Shown here piece by piece: positions 56,316-64,000 of a DNA stretch of 64,000 nucleotides. The stretch spans positions 930,001 through 994,000 of the forward strand of contig NZ_CP186485.1 of NCBI RefSeq assembly GCF_049348705.1. Direction: 5' to 3'. The position numbers and the translations under genes are program-made. The notes beneath the pieces are model-generated. The model ran no database searches, had not been told where the DNA came from, and was given only the letters and a program-made list of their open reading frames with translations. Positions within the stretch are counted from its first letter, which is position 1. Every line of letters begins with the position of its first letter. Source of the DNA: Paracoxiella cheracis. Its GTDB lineage: Bacteria; Pseudomonadota; Gammaproteobacteria; Coxiellales; Coxiellaceae.

Positions 56316-57311
56316 ATGCGTGTATTGGGGATAGAAACTTCTTGTGACGAGACTGCTGTTGCGATTTATGCTGAAAAGCAGGGGTTGCTCTCGCATCATA
56401 TTTATAGCCAAATCGATATCCATAAACAATATGGAGGTGTTGTTCCCGAGCTAGCATCACGTGATCATATTCGTAAAGCTTTACCCTTGATTCAGCAATC
56501 GCTAAAAGACGCTAACATTTCTAAAAAAGACATTGATGGAATTGCTTACACGAAAGGGCCAGGATTAGTCGGTGCTTTAATGGTAGGTGCTTCAGTTGCA
56601 AAAGCGCTGGCATATGCTTGGCAAGTGCCGAGTGTCGGTGTGCATCACATGGAGTCGCATTTGATGGCAATTATGTTGGAGGAAAATCGACCGCCGTTTC
56701 CTTTCTTAGCTTTGTTGGTTTCAGGTGGCCATACATTGTTAGTGCACGTTAAAAGGTTTGGGGAGTATGCACTATTAGGTGAAAGTGTAGATGATGCCGT
56801 AGGTGAGGCATTTGATAAAACGGCTAAATTATTAGGCTTGCCTTACCCAGGTGGACCATCGTTAGCGAAACTCGCTGAGATGGGTGACCCTCATCGCTTT
56901 CATTTCCCACGCCCCATGATCAATCGACCCGATTTAAATTTTAGCTTTAGTGGACTAAAAACGCATACGATGCAATGCTATAAATCGGAATCGCATGATG
57001 AGCAAACTCGTGCCGATATTGCCTGTGCTTTTGAGGATGCAGTTGTGGATGTTTTAGTGAGTAAATGCCAACGCGCCTTACAAAAAATCGGATTAAATTC
57101 ATTGGTGATGGTTGGTGGTGTAGCAGCGAATAAAAAATTGAGAGAAACATTAAAGCAAAAAATTAATGCAAACGTTTATTATCCGCGCCCAGAGTTTTGT
57201 ACGGATAACGGTGCGATGGTTGCTTACAATGGGTGGTTACGATTATCGGCTGGCGAAAAAGAAAGCTGGGAGGTGATGGTGAAGCCTCGTTGGTCGTTAG
57301 AGCTTGTTTAA
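56316..57311 (+). CDS. tsaD: tRNA threonylcarbamoyladenosine transferase subunit TsaD
   Basis: 331 aa. MRVLGIETSCDETAVAIY at the N-terminus, KGPGLVGALMVG, the metal-binding His-x3-His in HHMESHLMAIML, and SGGHTLLVHV are all conserved. It transfers the threonylcarbamoyl group to A37 of ANN-decoding tRNAs together with TsaB, TsaC and TsaE. Normal length and apparently intact; essential in most bacteria. IS256 sits 16 bp after the stop. Confidence 0.97.
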   Translation: MRVLGIETSCDETAVAIYAEKQGLLSHHIYSQIDIHKQYGGVVPELASRDHIRKALPLIQQSLKDANISKKDIDGIAYTKGPGLVGALMVGASVAKALAYAWQVPSVGVHHMESHLMAIMLEENRPPFPFLALLVSGGHTLLVHVKRFGEYALLGESVDDAVGEAFDKTAKLLGLPYPGGPSLAKLAEMGDPHRFHFPRPMINRPDLNFSFSGLKTHTMQCYKSESHDEQTRADIACAFEDAVVDVLVSKCQRALQKIGLNSLVMVGGVAANKKLRETLKQKINANVYYPRPEFCTDNGAMVAYNGWLRLSAGEKESWEVMVKPRWSLELV

Positions 57312-57327
57312 AATCTCCTAGTCTTGC

Positions 57328-58764
57328 GGGACTGTTTATTAGTTTGTGTAAATCGCGTCAGTCAGAATTATGAATCAGCCATTGTGTTAACTGATTTTTT
57401 AATTTTATCAAAAACTACATTGCGTTCAAATTAATTTCCTCTCTTATGAATTTTAAGTTTTATACAAAATCCGCCAGGCGATCTTCAAACATAAGGGCAA
57501 AACGATTCATGGCGGCACCCCAGTCTCGAATCGGCATGGTCCATTTTTTGGCTATATTTTTTAACCCTAAATAGAGTTGTTTTAAAGCGGCATCGTCCGA
57601 CGGAAAAACTCGTTTATTTTTAATAACTTTTCGGATACTCATGTTCAGTGATTCAATAGCGTTAGTGGTATAAATCACCCTCCGAATTTCTGCCGGATAA
57701 GCAAAAAATGGCACAATGCGCTCCCAATGAGTCAACCAACTTTTGGCAATCGAGGGAAATTCAGCATCCCATTTCTCAGAGAAACTCGTCAGCGCCAATT
57801 CTGCTTCTTCAACCGTACTGGCCGAATAAATAGCTTTTAAGTCAGCGGCCACTTCTTTTTTCTTTTTCCAACCCACATAGCGCAATGAATTCCGCACCAT
57901 GTGTACAATGCAAAGCTGTACTTGAGTGTTAGGATACACAGCGCCAATCGCATCAGGAAAGCCCGTTAGCCCGTCAACGCAACAAATCAGGATATCTTCT
58001 AGGCCTCGATTTTTTAACTCCGTTAATACATTCAACCAGAATTTAGCGCCCTCATTTTGGCTAATCCAAATACCTAGCAATTCTTTTTGCCCATCGATAT
58101 TAATTCCTAAAGCCAAATACAATGCCTTATTGATAACCTTTTTATCTTGCTGCACTTTAATCACTAAAGCGTCCAAATACACAATCGGATACACCTTGTC
58201 CAACGGACGACTTTGCCAAGCCTTCACTTCTTCAATCACTTCGTTGGTTACTGTAGAAATGAGACTCGAACAAATAGTTGTGCCATACAAATCTTTCAAC
58301 TGATCTTGAATATCACGGGTAGTCATACCCCGTGCATAAAGACTCATAATTTTGTCATCCAAATCATCAAAGCGGGTTTGATGTTTTGGAATCAATTGCG
58401 GTACAAACTCATTGTTACGATCACGAGGAACCTCAATGGTCATCTCGCCATCTGTTGTTTTGATCGTTTTTTGGCTGTGCCCATTGCGGGAATTACCACT
58501 ATTGTTGCCAGACACTTCGTGTTTTGCATAACCCAGCGCGTCCGTCAGCTCCCCTTCCAGAATACGCTCCGTCAGTGCCTTTTTTAACTCCTTTAACAAA
58601 CCAGTATCACCGAAAATATCAGATGCGGTCTTGGTATGTTTGAGAAAATATTCCACAACCTGTGGATCTAATTTATTGGTTTTCATTGCCATAGTCAAAG
58701 ACTCCGTATAATTTTAACGACCTTTCCCTGACTATCGCATTTACACAATCTTATTTACAGACCC
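57328..58764 (-). mobile_element. IS256-like element, copy 4 (intact)
   Basis: 1437 bp with an 8-bp target duplication AGTCTTGC (57320-57327, 58765-58772), between tsaD and plsY. The clean duplication marks a recent simple insertion and defines the element's ends. Confidence 0.96.
57460..58692 (-). CDS. IS256-family transposase (copy 4)
   Basis: Intact; protein the same as copy 1 (24472-25704) as far as I can see, with complete DDE residues. Given the fresh target duplication around this copy, it is the best candidate for the active enzyme. Confidence 0.95.
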   Translation of the reverse strand: MAMKTNKLDPQVVEYFLKHTKTASDIFGDTGLLKELKKALTERILEGELTDALGYAKHEVSGNNSGNSRNGHSQKTIKTTDGEMTIEVPRDRNNEFVPQLIPKHQTRFDDLDDKIMSLYARGMTTRDIQDQLKDLYGTTICSSLISTVTNEVIEEVKAWQSRPLDKVYPIVYLDALVIKVQQDKKVINKALYLALGINIDGQKELLGIWISQNEGAKFWLNVLTELKNRGLEDILICCVDGLTGFPDAIGAVYPNTQVQLCIVHMVRNSLRYVGWKKKKEVAADLKAIYSASTVEEAELALTSFSEKWDAEFPSIAKSWLTHWERIVPFFAYPAEIRRVIYTTNAIESLNMSIRKVIKNKRVFPSDDAALKQLYLGLKNIAKKWTMPIRDWGAAMNRFALMFEDRLADFV

Positions 58765-58772
58765 AGTCTTGC

Positions 58773-58949
58773 ACATAAAACATCAATTTTTTGAGATTTC
58801 TCGCTATCGCTCGAAATGACACTGTTTTTCTCCCTGGATGCGGAGCGTCACCACCTCTGTCACCCGAGCAAAGCGAGAGCAACCACTGCCTAGAAGATTA
58901 GGAGTGACACTGAGATTTCTGTGTAAAGTTGAGGTGCGTGGTAGTCACA
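58773..58949. repeat. REP-like intergenic sequence
   Basis: Non-coding. GAGATTTCTCGCTATCGCTC followed by GAAATGACAC resembles widespread short intergenic repeats of the form GTCATTTCGAGC...GAGAAATCTC; a second GTGACACTGAGATTTC lies at about 58903-58918. May be a remnant REP pair or the terminator region of the convergent tsaD and plsY genes. Confidence 0.4.
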
Positions 58950-59531
58950 CTAAAACTTTATTTTACCTTCAGTACCTTTGCGCAAGCGGTCGATATTTTC
59001 CCAATGTTTCCATATGATCAATACCGTGATCAATAATACTGGGAAAGCATAATTACCATGACCCGCAATTAACATATAAATTGGTGCAGCAATTGCAGTA
59101 ATTAGAGCAGCAACGGAAGCATAACGGAATATCAACGCAACAATAACCCAGGTTGCGATGAGAAATATTGCCACCCAAAAGGATAAACCTAAAATAGCGC
59201 CCAGCGATGTTGCCACACCTTTTCCACCTTTGAATTTAAAAAATATCGGGAAAACGTGACCGATAACAGCAACTAAAGCAACAAAGCCAAGTGATATACC
59301 ATCCACATGCAATAATCGTCCAATAATGACTGCAATTAAACCTTTTAATGCATCACCGATTAAAACGTAAATAGCCGCTTGCTTTCCGCCCAAACGCAAT
59401 ACATTTGTAGCGCCAGGATTACCAGACCCTTCTTTACGGGGATCAGGAAGTTTGAGCATCTTTGATACGATGACAGCAGTAGAAATGGAGCCTAGCAAAT
59501 AGGCAATGATGATACTAAATAGGAATCCCAT
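58950..59531 (-). CDS. plsY: Acyl-phosphate:glycerol-3-phosphate acyltransferase
   Basis: 193 aa from ATG 59531. Five predicted membrane segments with the three PlsY motifs: EGSGNPGATNVLR, GGKGVAT and a third near the C-terminus (GHGNYAFPVL). Makes lysophosphatidic acid from acyl-phosphate and glycerol-3-phosphate at the inner membrane. A longer in-frame extension upstream (to 59630) is not conserved in character, so the MGFLF start is chosen. Confidence 0.94.
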   Translation of the reverse strand: MGFLFSIIIAYLLGSISTAVIVSKMLKLPDPRKEGSGNPGATNVLRLGGKQAAIYVLIGDALKGLIAVIIGRLLHVDGISLGFVALVAVIGHVFPIFFKFKGGKGVATSLGAILGLSFWVAIFLIATWVIVALIFRYASVAALITAIAAPIYMLIAGHGNYAFPVLLITVLIIWKHWENIDRLRKGTEGKIKF

Positions 59532-59708
59532 GGCTGTAATCCTCTCGTTAATCGCTTGGATTTTATAATATATCGGTTCTTGTGTAGGTTGTCGATAGAT
59601 AGAGGTAAGTGAGGTTCGGTGTTGGAGCACACCCCATGGATTAACTCTTAGGGCGCATTATGCTATACTAAACGAAGTTTAACTGGATTAGCTTTTGGGG
59701 GATTGAAT

Positions 59709-60113
59709 ATGAAAAAAATCATACCAGTTATGTCCTTATTACTACTCGTTGCTTTTTCAACCTCTGCACTATCAGCAAATCAGGTGGCTTCTTTTGGCAA
59801 GGATAAGGGCTTCGGCCTTGTTCTCGAGTGTTCCTTTGAAGCCACAGATAGGAATAGTTATGTGGTGGGGCCTCTTAGAGGATCTGGATGCTCTTTTGAC
59901 AGTGAGAGGCATATTTTACAATGCAGGAGTTCCGTATATCAGTATGACACAACTCCTATTAAGACTGGGGAGTTTACGTGTAACGGCGTAAGCAAGCTTC
60001 AAGAAGGTGTGCAGACTAAAAATAAGGGATGCTTGTTCTCAGTTCAAAAGATTCCAGGCGTTAAAAAACCATTTGATTGTTTAATACAGGATCTTCAGCC
60101 CGACAAAAATTAA
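59709..60113 (+). CDS. Unknown small secreted protein with paired cysteines
   Basis: 134 aa. Sec signal peptide (KKIIPVMSLLLLVAFSTSAL, cut near LSA-NQ) and a mature part with six Cys, in ECSFEA, SGCSFDS, LQCRSS, FTCNG, KGCLFS and FDCLIQ, which could form three disulfides in the periplasm. No family recognised. ATG 59709 chosen over TTG 59703. A terminator hairpin follows at 60168. Confidence 0.7.
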   Translation: MKKIIPVMSLLLLVAFSTSALSANQVASFGKDKGFGLVLECSFEATDRNSYVVGPLRGSGCSFDSERHILQCRSSVYQYDTTPIKTGEFTCNGVSKLQEGVQTKNKGCLFSVQKIPGVKKPFDCLIQDLQPDKN

Positions 60114-60167
60114 CAAAAATGGATGTTCATTTTAGGGGTTGTTTGACAAAACTCGCTTTCTGATTTT

Positions 60168-60200
60168 AAGGCTCAGGTGTGACGAACACAACTGAGCCTT
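60168..60200. terminator. Bidirectional terminator hairpin
   Basis: AAGGCTCAG and CTGAGCCTT flank a 15-base loop, preceded by TTTT and followed by ATTCTTT. It lies between the convergent small secreted protein gene and orn. Confidence 0.7.
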
Positions 60201-60221
60201 ATTCTTTATGGTAATACTCTT

Positions 60222-60767
60222 TTAACTCTTAATAAAATGCTCGCGATAAAATCGTAATTCTTCGATCGAGTCACGAACATCTTGCAGCGCAAGATGTCTT
60301 GATTCTTTAGTGAGTTGCGCACCAATTTGGGGTGCCCAATCTTGAACAAGAATTTTAAGGGTGCTTACGTCTAAATTGCGATAGTGAAAATATTTTTCTA
60401 ATTGCGGCATATAGCGCCAGAGAAAACGGCGATCTTGGCAAATGGAGTTGCCACACATTGGAGATTTTCCTGGTGGAACTAGTTTTTCTAAAAATTCAAT
60501 CGTTGCCTTTTCGGCGTCGGCTTCTGTTATTTTGCTTTCTTTGACGCGATCGACGAGACCGGAAGCGGTGTGATGTTCGGTGTTCCAGGAATCCATGCCG
60601 TCGAGCAACTCAGCGGATTGATGAATCGCAAATACGGGACCTTCTTCGAGTATATCGAGATTTGAGTTCGTAACGATTGTAGCGATCTCGATAATGTGAT
60701 CTTTATCGGGGTTCAGGCCAGTCATTTCTAAATCGAGCCATATTAAATTTGTTTCGGATAGGGGCAT
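60222..60767 (-). CDS. orn: Oligoribonuclease
   Basis: 181 aa, the normal length. DEDDh exonuclease: Asp/Glu in LIWLDLEMTGL, Asp in GNSICQDRRFLWRYMP, and His...Asp in ESRHLALQDVRDSI. Degrades 2-5-nt RNA and the dinucleotide pGpG in RNA and cyclic-di-GMP turnover. Intact; usually essential in gammaproteobacteria. About 50 bp downstream of the 5'-nucleotidase gene on the same strand, so possibly cotranscribed. Confidence 0.97.
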   Translation of the reverse strand: MPLSETNLIWLDLEMTGLNPDKDHIIEIATIVTNSNLDILEEGPVFAIHQSAELLDGMDSWNTEHHTASGLVDRVKESKITEADAEKATIEFLEKLVPPGKSPMCGNSICQDRRFLWRYMPQLEKYFHYRNLDVSTLKILVQDWAPQIGAQLTKESRHLALQDVRDSIEELRFYREHFIKS

Positions 60768-60819
60768 TGCATGTCCTTAACTGTGTTTAGGATGTTCGTA
60801 ACTATAGACTATAGTGCCA

Positions 60820-61719
60820 CTATACCTCATTCACAATCCCATTGGGTACATGACCCGTAGCGACGTGTTTACTGGCTGATTCGCAATGACCTTGTTGGTC
60901 ATCGAAGAAAATATCGGCAGCGAAGGCACGCAAAAATTTACTTTTGTCTAAGCCACCTAAAAATAATGCTTCATCGATGCGGATATTCCAAGCGCGTAGT
61001 GTTTTGATAACGCGTTCGTGGGCAGGTGCTTGGCGTGCAGTGACTAATGCTGTTCTGATCGGGCAGTTGTTCTCTGGAAAGTGATTTTGAAGCAAATGAA
61101 GTGCTGCTAAAAAGCCTTTAAATGGGCCACCGGTTAAGGGTTGATCGGCTGCGAGCTGTTCGTTTTCTGCAAACGCATCCAAGCCTTTTTGCTGGTAAAT
61201 CCGCTCGGCTTCATCCGAAAATAGTACCGCATCGCCGTCGAATGCGATTTTGAGTTCTTCAACATTTGAGATGTTTTGGTGATTTTTACTGGAAAAAATC
61301 GTAGCGGCTGCGCAGCCTGCATTTAATGCATCTTTTACATCCTGCGGATTAGATGATAAAAATAAATGTGCACCGAATGCTTGGATATATTGATAAGGAC
61401 TTTTGCCGCTACTAAAAGCAGCTCGGGTGATGTTTAGGTCATAGTGTTTAATGCTATTGAAGACTCGTAACCCGGTGTCAGCACTGTTGCGTGATAACAA
61501 AATGACTTCGACAAAGTCATCTGTTTTGTTTAGGTTTAAAAATTTTTGTACCAAAAAAAAAGCAACGCCGGGTTCAAGGATTTCATTTTCGTGCTGAATT
61601 TGATATTGGGCATAACTATCGACGCCTTGTTTTTCAAAGACGGCATTGCTTTCATCAAGGTTAAATAGCGCTCTTGACGAGATGGCGACGACGAGTTTAT
61701 GTGATATATCTGTTGGCAT
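60820..61719 (-). CDS. 5'-nucleotidase (NT5C1-like, PF06189 type)
   Basis: 299 aa. Begins LVVAISSRALFNLDESNAVF (nucleophile-region motif of the cytosolic 5'-nucleotidase I family), then VILLSRNSADTGLRVFNSI, IAFDGDAVLFSDEAERIY and the C-terminal DIFFDDQQGHCESA. A HAD-like phosphatase that releases nucleosides from monophosphates; this family is shared with animals and scattered bacteria. No signal peptide, so cytosolic. Confidence 0.88.
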   Translation of the reverse strand: MPTDISHKLVVAISSRALFNLDESNAVFEKQGVDSYAQYQIQHENEILEPGVAFFLVQKFLNLNKTDDFVEVILLSRNSADTGLRVFNSIKHYDLNITRAAFSSGKSPYQYIQAFGAHLFLSSNPQDVKDALNAGCAAATIFSSKNHQNISNVEELKIAFDGDAVLFSDEAERIYQQKGLDAFAENEQLAADQPLTGGPFKGFLAALHLLQNHFPENNCPIRTALVTARQAPAHERVIKTLRAWNIRIDEALFLGGLDKSKFLRAFAADIFFDDQQGHCESASKHVATGHVPNGIVNEV

Positions 61720-61762
61720 GTTCGTATTATCTCATATAATTTCATAAATTGCTTATTGAATT

Positions 61763-64000
61763 TTAACTAAACTCCCACTCACACCAGCCCAAGCAGAGCG
61801 GAAAATACAGACCTAACTTAAGAGAATTGGTCTCTTCATGTTTAAAAAGGTTGGCATAGTGATGTAACTGCTCACGATGTAATTCTTGTTGTTCCGCTAA
61901 GAATTCCTCGAGTGACTCTTTTGTTGGAACGGCTGTTTTATAATCGATAATCCAGCGGATATTATTTTTATCGATAAATGTGCGATCGATGATGAATTTC
62001 ACGGGTTGATCTTTGCTAAAACCCGTAACCGCATATTCACTTTCAGCGGCTTGATGATCTTGGGATAGTATCCATTGTCCTTTCGGATCTGCTAATGTGT
62101 TATTGATGGCTTGAATGGCTAGATTTAAATGGGCCTCTAAATATGCTGGCAAGGTGCCTAATTGTTGTAGTCGGCGTTGCCAATGGGGTTTTAGATGATG
62201 AATTCGATTTTGGTTCCAATGCTCAATGCCTTCAGTGGCTATTTTTTCCAATATTTCATGAATCATAATGCCTAAGTTGCTTTGTTGTTTTTGAAGTATT
62301 GTAGAATTTAAGCTTATTATCGGGTTTTTCAGAGTCGATATAGATTTTTCAAATAACGTAGGAAGTCGCCAATCTTCTGTGAATCGAATGAGTTTATGGG
62401 TGGTTTTTATTTTAGTAGCTGATGCTGTATTTGAAGGCGTTTTTGCAGTATCAGTAATTTCTTTAGAGCAGGGTTCCCATAATAAATTTAAAAAGCTACC
62501 TTTTGGGGGTGGTTGTAAATGGTTAGAGTTACTTTCATTATTTTCGATGGATGAAATTAAGTGAAGCGATGATTTCGATCGCGTCGCCGCAACGTAGAGT
62601 AATCGTGCCATTTCATAGTCGAGTTTAGTTTTTTCGACGGTTCGTAAGTATTGATAAATTCCCTCAGTTTTTTCATTGGCAGCGCGTATCGGCGCTAATA
62701 TTAAATCGCTACCACCTTGCAGCGAAGGACGGTCTAGCCATATCAATAATTGATTTTTATCGGCGGATGTTGTTTTGTGAAGTGTGGGGATAATAACATG
62801 ATCAAACTCTAATCCTTTAGCTTTGTGAATAGTCATGATATGTAATGTTGAGGATTCATGTGAGCTGGTATCCACGTAGAGTTGCCTCAATTTATTTTCG
62901 AGTAATGTAAAGCTAAAATCATCTTCAATCGCTTCTAATAATTTAAAATATGCCTCGACATTGTCGCCTTCCGATAAAGCAATTAACGAAGCAGGCCCAC
63001 CAAGTGCTAGCCAAGTGGTTTGTATCCAGGCAGAAAGAGGTAAGCCTTCTGGGTTAATCAGGATTTTTTCGAGTACAGGTACAATGCGCTTCAATCGAAT
63101 TTTTGCATCCAGCGAAAGATTTTTAATAGTATGAAAATCTATTAAGGAAGACCAAATGGGCTTCTCAGCGCAATGTTGCGTCAGCGTGTGTAAATCATTG
63201 AGCGTTAATCCGCACCAAGGTGCGCGTAGAACAGCGAGCCAAGCAACGCGATCATCAAGATACAGTAAGGCACGAGTGAGTGAGAGTAAATCTTGTATTT
63301 CGATGCGATGTGCCAGAGTTTCAATATCGATAGCGTTGAAATTAATTTTGGCGGCACGTAGTTCTGGGATAATATCGATTAATTGTGAGCGTGATCGCAC
63401 TAGGATAGCAATACTTGTATTAGGATTGTCTTCTTGGCATCGACGGATAACTTCCACAATGTGTTGTGCTTCATGAATGACATTGGCGTTGAGCAAAGGA
63501 TGATGAAACACACTTTTCTGCGAGTGTGTTTGTGCAGCATCTGCAGATGAGTACGGTACTGCGCCCATAGCTACATCAGCATTTCGGGGAAATATATTTT
63601 CAAAAACAGAATTAATCCATTCAACAATATTAGCGTTCGATCGGAAATTTGTTTGTAGTGTTAATTTTTCTAAAGAAATATTTGCAATGCCTTGCTGTTG
63701 TGTTCGTAAAAACAACCCGACTTCAGCGTTACGAAAACGATAAATCGATTGCATGGGATCGCCAACTAAAAATAAGCTTCGCCCATCGTTGGGCTGCCAC
63801 CCTGAGAGGAGCTGCTCTATAAGGCGAAATTGAGTGATTGAAGTATCTTGAAATTCATCGATCAATAAATGCTGAATTTGATAATCAAGATGCAGCGCTA
63901 AATCTGTTGGTTGAGAGGCATCGCCTAAAGCGCGTAATGCACCTAGCGTTAATTCAATAAAGTCAACGCAACCTTGTTGCATGAAAACTACTTGTAACTC
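61763..64000 (-). CDS. RecB/AddA-like UvrD helicase-nuclease, N-terminus outside window
   Basis: The frame is open to the last base (ELQVVF before the first Met at 63982), so the Walker A part lies beyond the edge. Present: LLIDEFQDTSITQFRLIE (motif II), LFLVGDPMQSIYRFRNA (III), TLQTNFRSNANIV (IV), TIHKAKGLEFDHVIIP (V), LLYVAATRSKSSLHL (VI). A C-terminal PDDEXK nuclease follows (FIIDRTF, IIDYKTAVP). This is the arrangement of AddA or RecB, which resect double-strand breaks; I cannot decide between them without the N-terminus or partner. Confidence 0.9.
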   Translation of the reverse strand, partial: ELQVVFMQQGCVDFIELTLGALRALGDASQPTDLALHLDYQIQHLLIDEFQDTSITQFRLIEQLLSGWQPNDGRSLFLVGDPMQSIYRFRNAEVGLFLRTQQQGIANISLEKLTLQTNFRSNANIVEWINSVFENIFPRNADVAMGAVPYSSADAAQTHSQKSVFHHPLLNANVIHEAQHIVEVIRRCQEDNPNTSIAILVRSRSQLIDIIPELRAAKINFNAIDIETLAHRIEIQDLLSLTRALLYLDDRVAWLAVLRAPWCGLTLNDLHTLTQHCAEKPIWSSLIDFHTIKNLSLDAKIRLKRIVPVLEKILINPEGLPLSAWIQTTWLALGGPASLIALSEGDNVEAYFKLLEAIEDDFSFTLLENKLRQLYVDTSSHESSTLHIMTIHKAKGLEFDHVIIPTLHKTTSADKNQLLIWLDRPSLQGGSDLILAPIRAANEKTEGIYQYLRTVEKTKLDYEMARLLYVAATRSKSSLHLISSIENNESNSNHLQPPPKGSFLNLLWEPCSKEITDTAKTPSNTASATKIKTTHKLIRFTEDWRLPTLFEKSISTLKNPIISLNSTILQKQQSNLGIMIHEILEKIATEGIEHWNQNRIHHLKPHWQRRLQQLGTLPAYLEAHLNLAIQAINNTLADPKGQWILSQDHQAAESEYAVTGFSKDQPVKFIIDRTFIDKNNIRWIIDYKTAVPTKESLEEFLAEQQELHREQLHHYANLFKHEETNSLKLGLYFPLCLGWCEWEFS

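Noticed and set aside
1..64000. CRISPR arrays and rRNA genes
   Set aside because: No regularly spaced short direct repeats and no rRNA-like sequence were seen.

Overview
The window looks like a chromosomal stretch of a host-associated gammaproteobacterium of the order Legionellales (Coxiella/Legionella relatives). The grounds are a legionaminic-acid pathway, an LbtU-type siderophore porin, gammaproteobacterial housekeeping genes (lepB, fumC, tsaD, plsY, orn, bioH, yheS) and an AT-rich background. Genus is inference only. The region is heavily remodelled by mobile DNA and carries many broken genes.

Layout. 1-7.5 kb: surface-sugar operon on the + strand (LegC aminotransferase, a LegG-LegI-acyltransferase triple fusion, PtmE-like nucleotidyltransferase, an unknown 498-aa protein, CMP-legionaminate synthase), ending in a small gene interrupted by a 249-bp repeat. 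7.5-9 kb: tRNA-Asn-like 3' remnant, a large palindrome and a HigBA-like toxin-antitoxin pair. 9.0-18.9 kb: a Tn3-family transposon with 147-bp inverted ends, a dead tnpA, and a divergent compact operon (YhcG-type nuclease, small protein, GNAT, tyrosine recombinase, RdgC, DUF1186/SEC-C protein broken at a CAAG repeat). 19-25.8 kb: IS4-like, IS982, IS481 and IS256 elements; bioH is split by IS982. 25.9-31.6 kb: Cys/Lys-rich small secreted protein, lepB, TPR fragment, fumC, tRNA-Arg and two tiny membrane ORFs. 31.7-35.6 kb: nested IS481/IS982, broken yadG, and an RRM gene split by the repeat. 36-40.2 kb: lbtU, an orphan multi-pass protein and a broken DHCR24-like flavoprotein. 40.2-47.1 kb: a stack of recombined IS elements with a small inversion. 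47.2-64 kb: phage-type repressor, two LuxR-type regulators, a MacAB-like exporter (permease interrupted by the repeat), yheS, deaD, an Rpn-type protein, tsaD, an IS256 copy, plsY, a small secreted protein, orn, a 5'-nucleotidase and a RecB/AddA-like helicase-nuclease running off the edge.

The most unusual signal is a repeat of exactly 249 bp present six times (starting at 7261, 10389, 21630, 35294, 39837, 49480), each time inside a coding sequence. One site can be compared with an intact copy of its target, and three more can be checked by reading frame. At these four the insertion is precise, with no target duplication and no loss. It has no matching terminal repeats, strong hairpins near both ends, and lies sense to the host gene in five of six cases. 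I do not recognise it as a described family.

Other points of interest are the LegG-LegI-acyltransferase fusion, the tyrosine recombinase-RdgC-SEC-C cargo of the Tn3 element, the CAAG-repeat frameshift, and an in-frame UGA shared by all four IS481 transposase copies.
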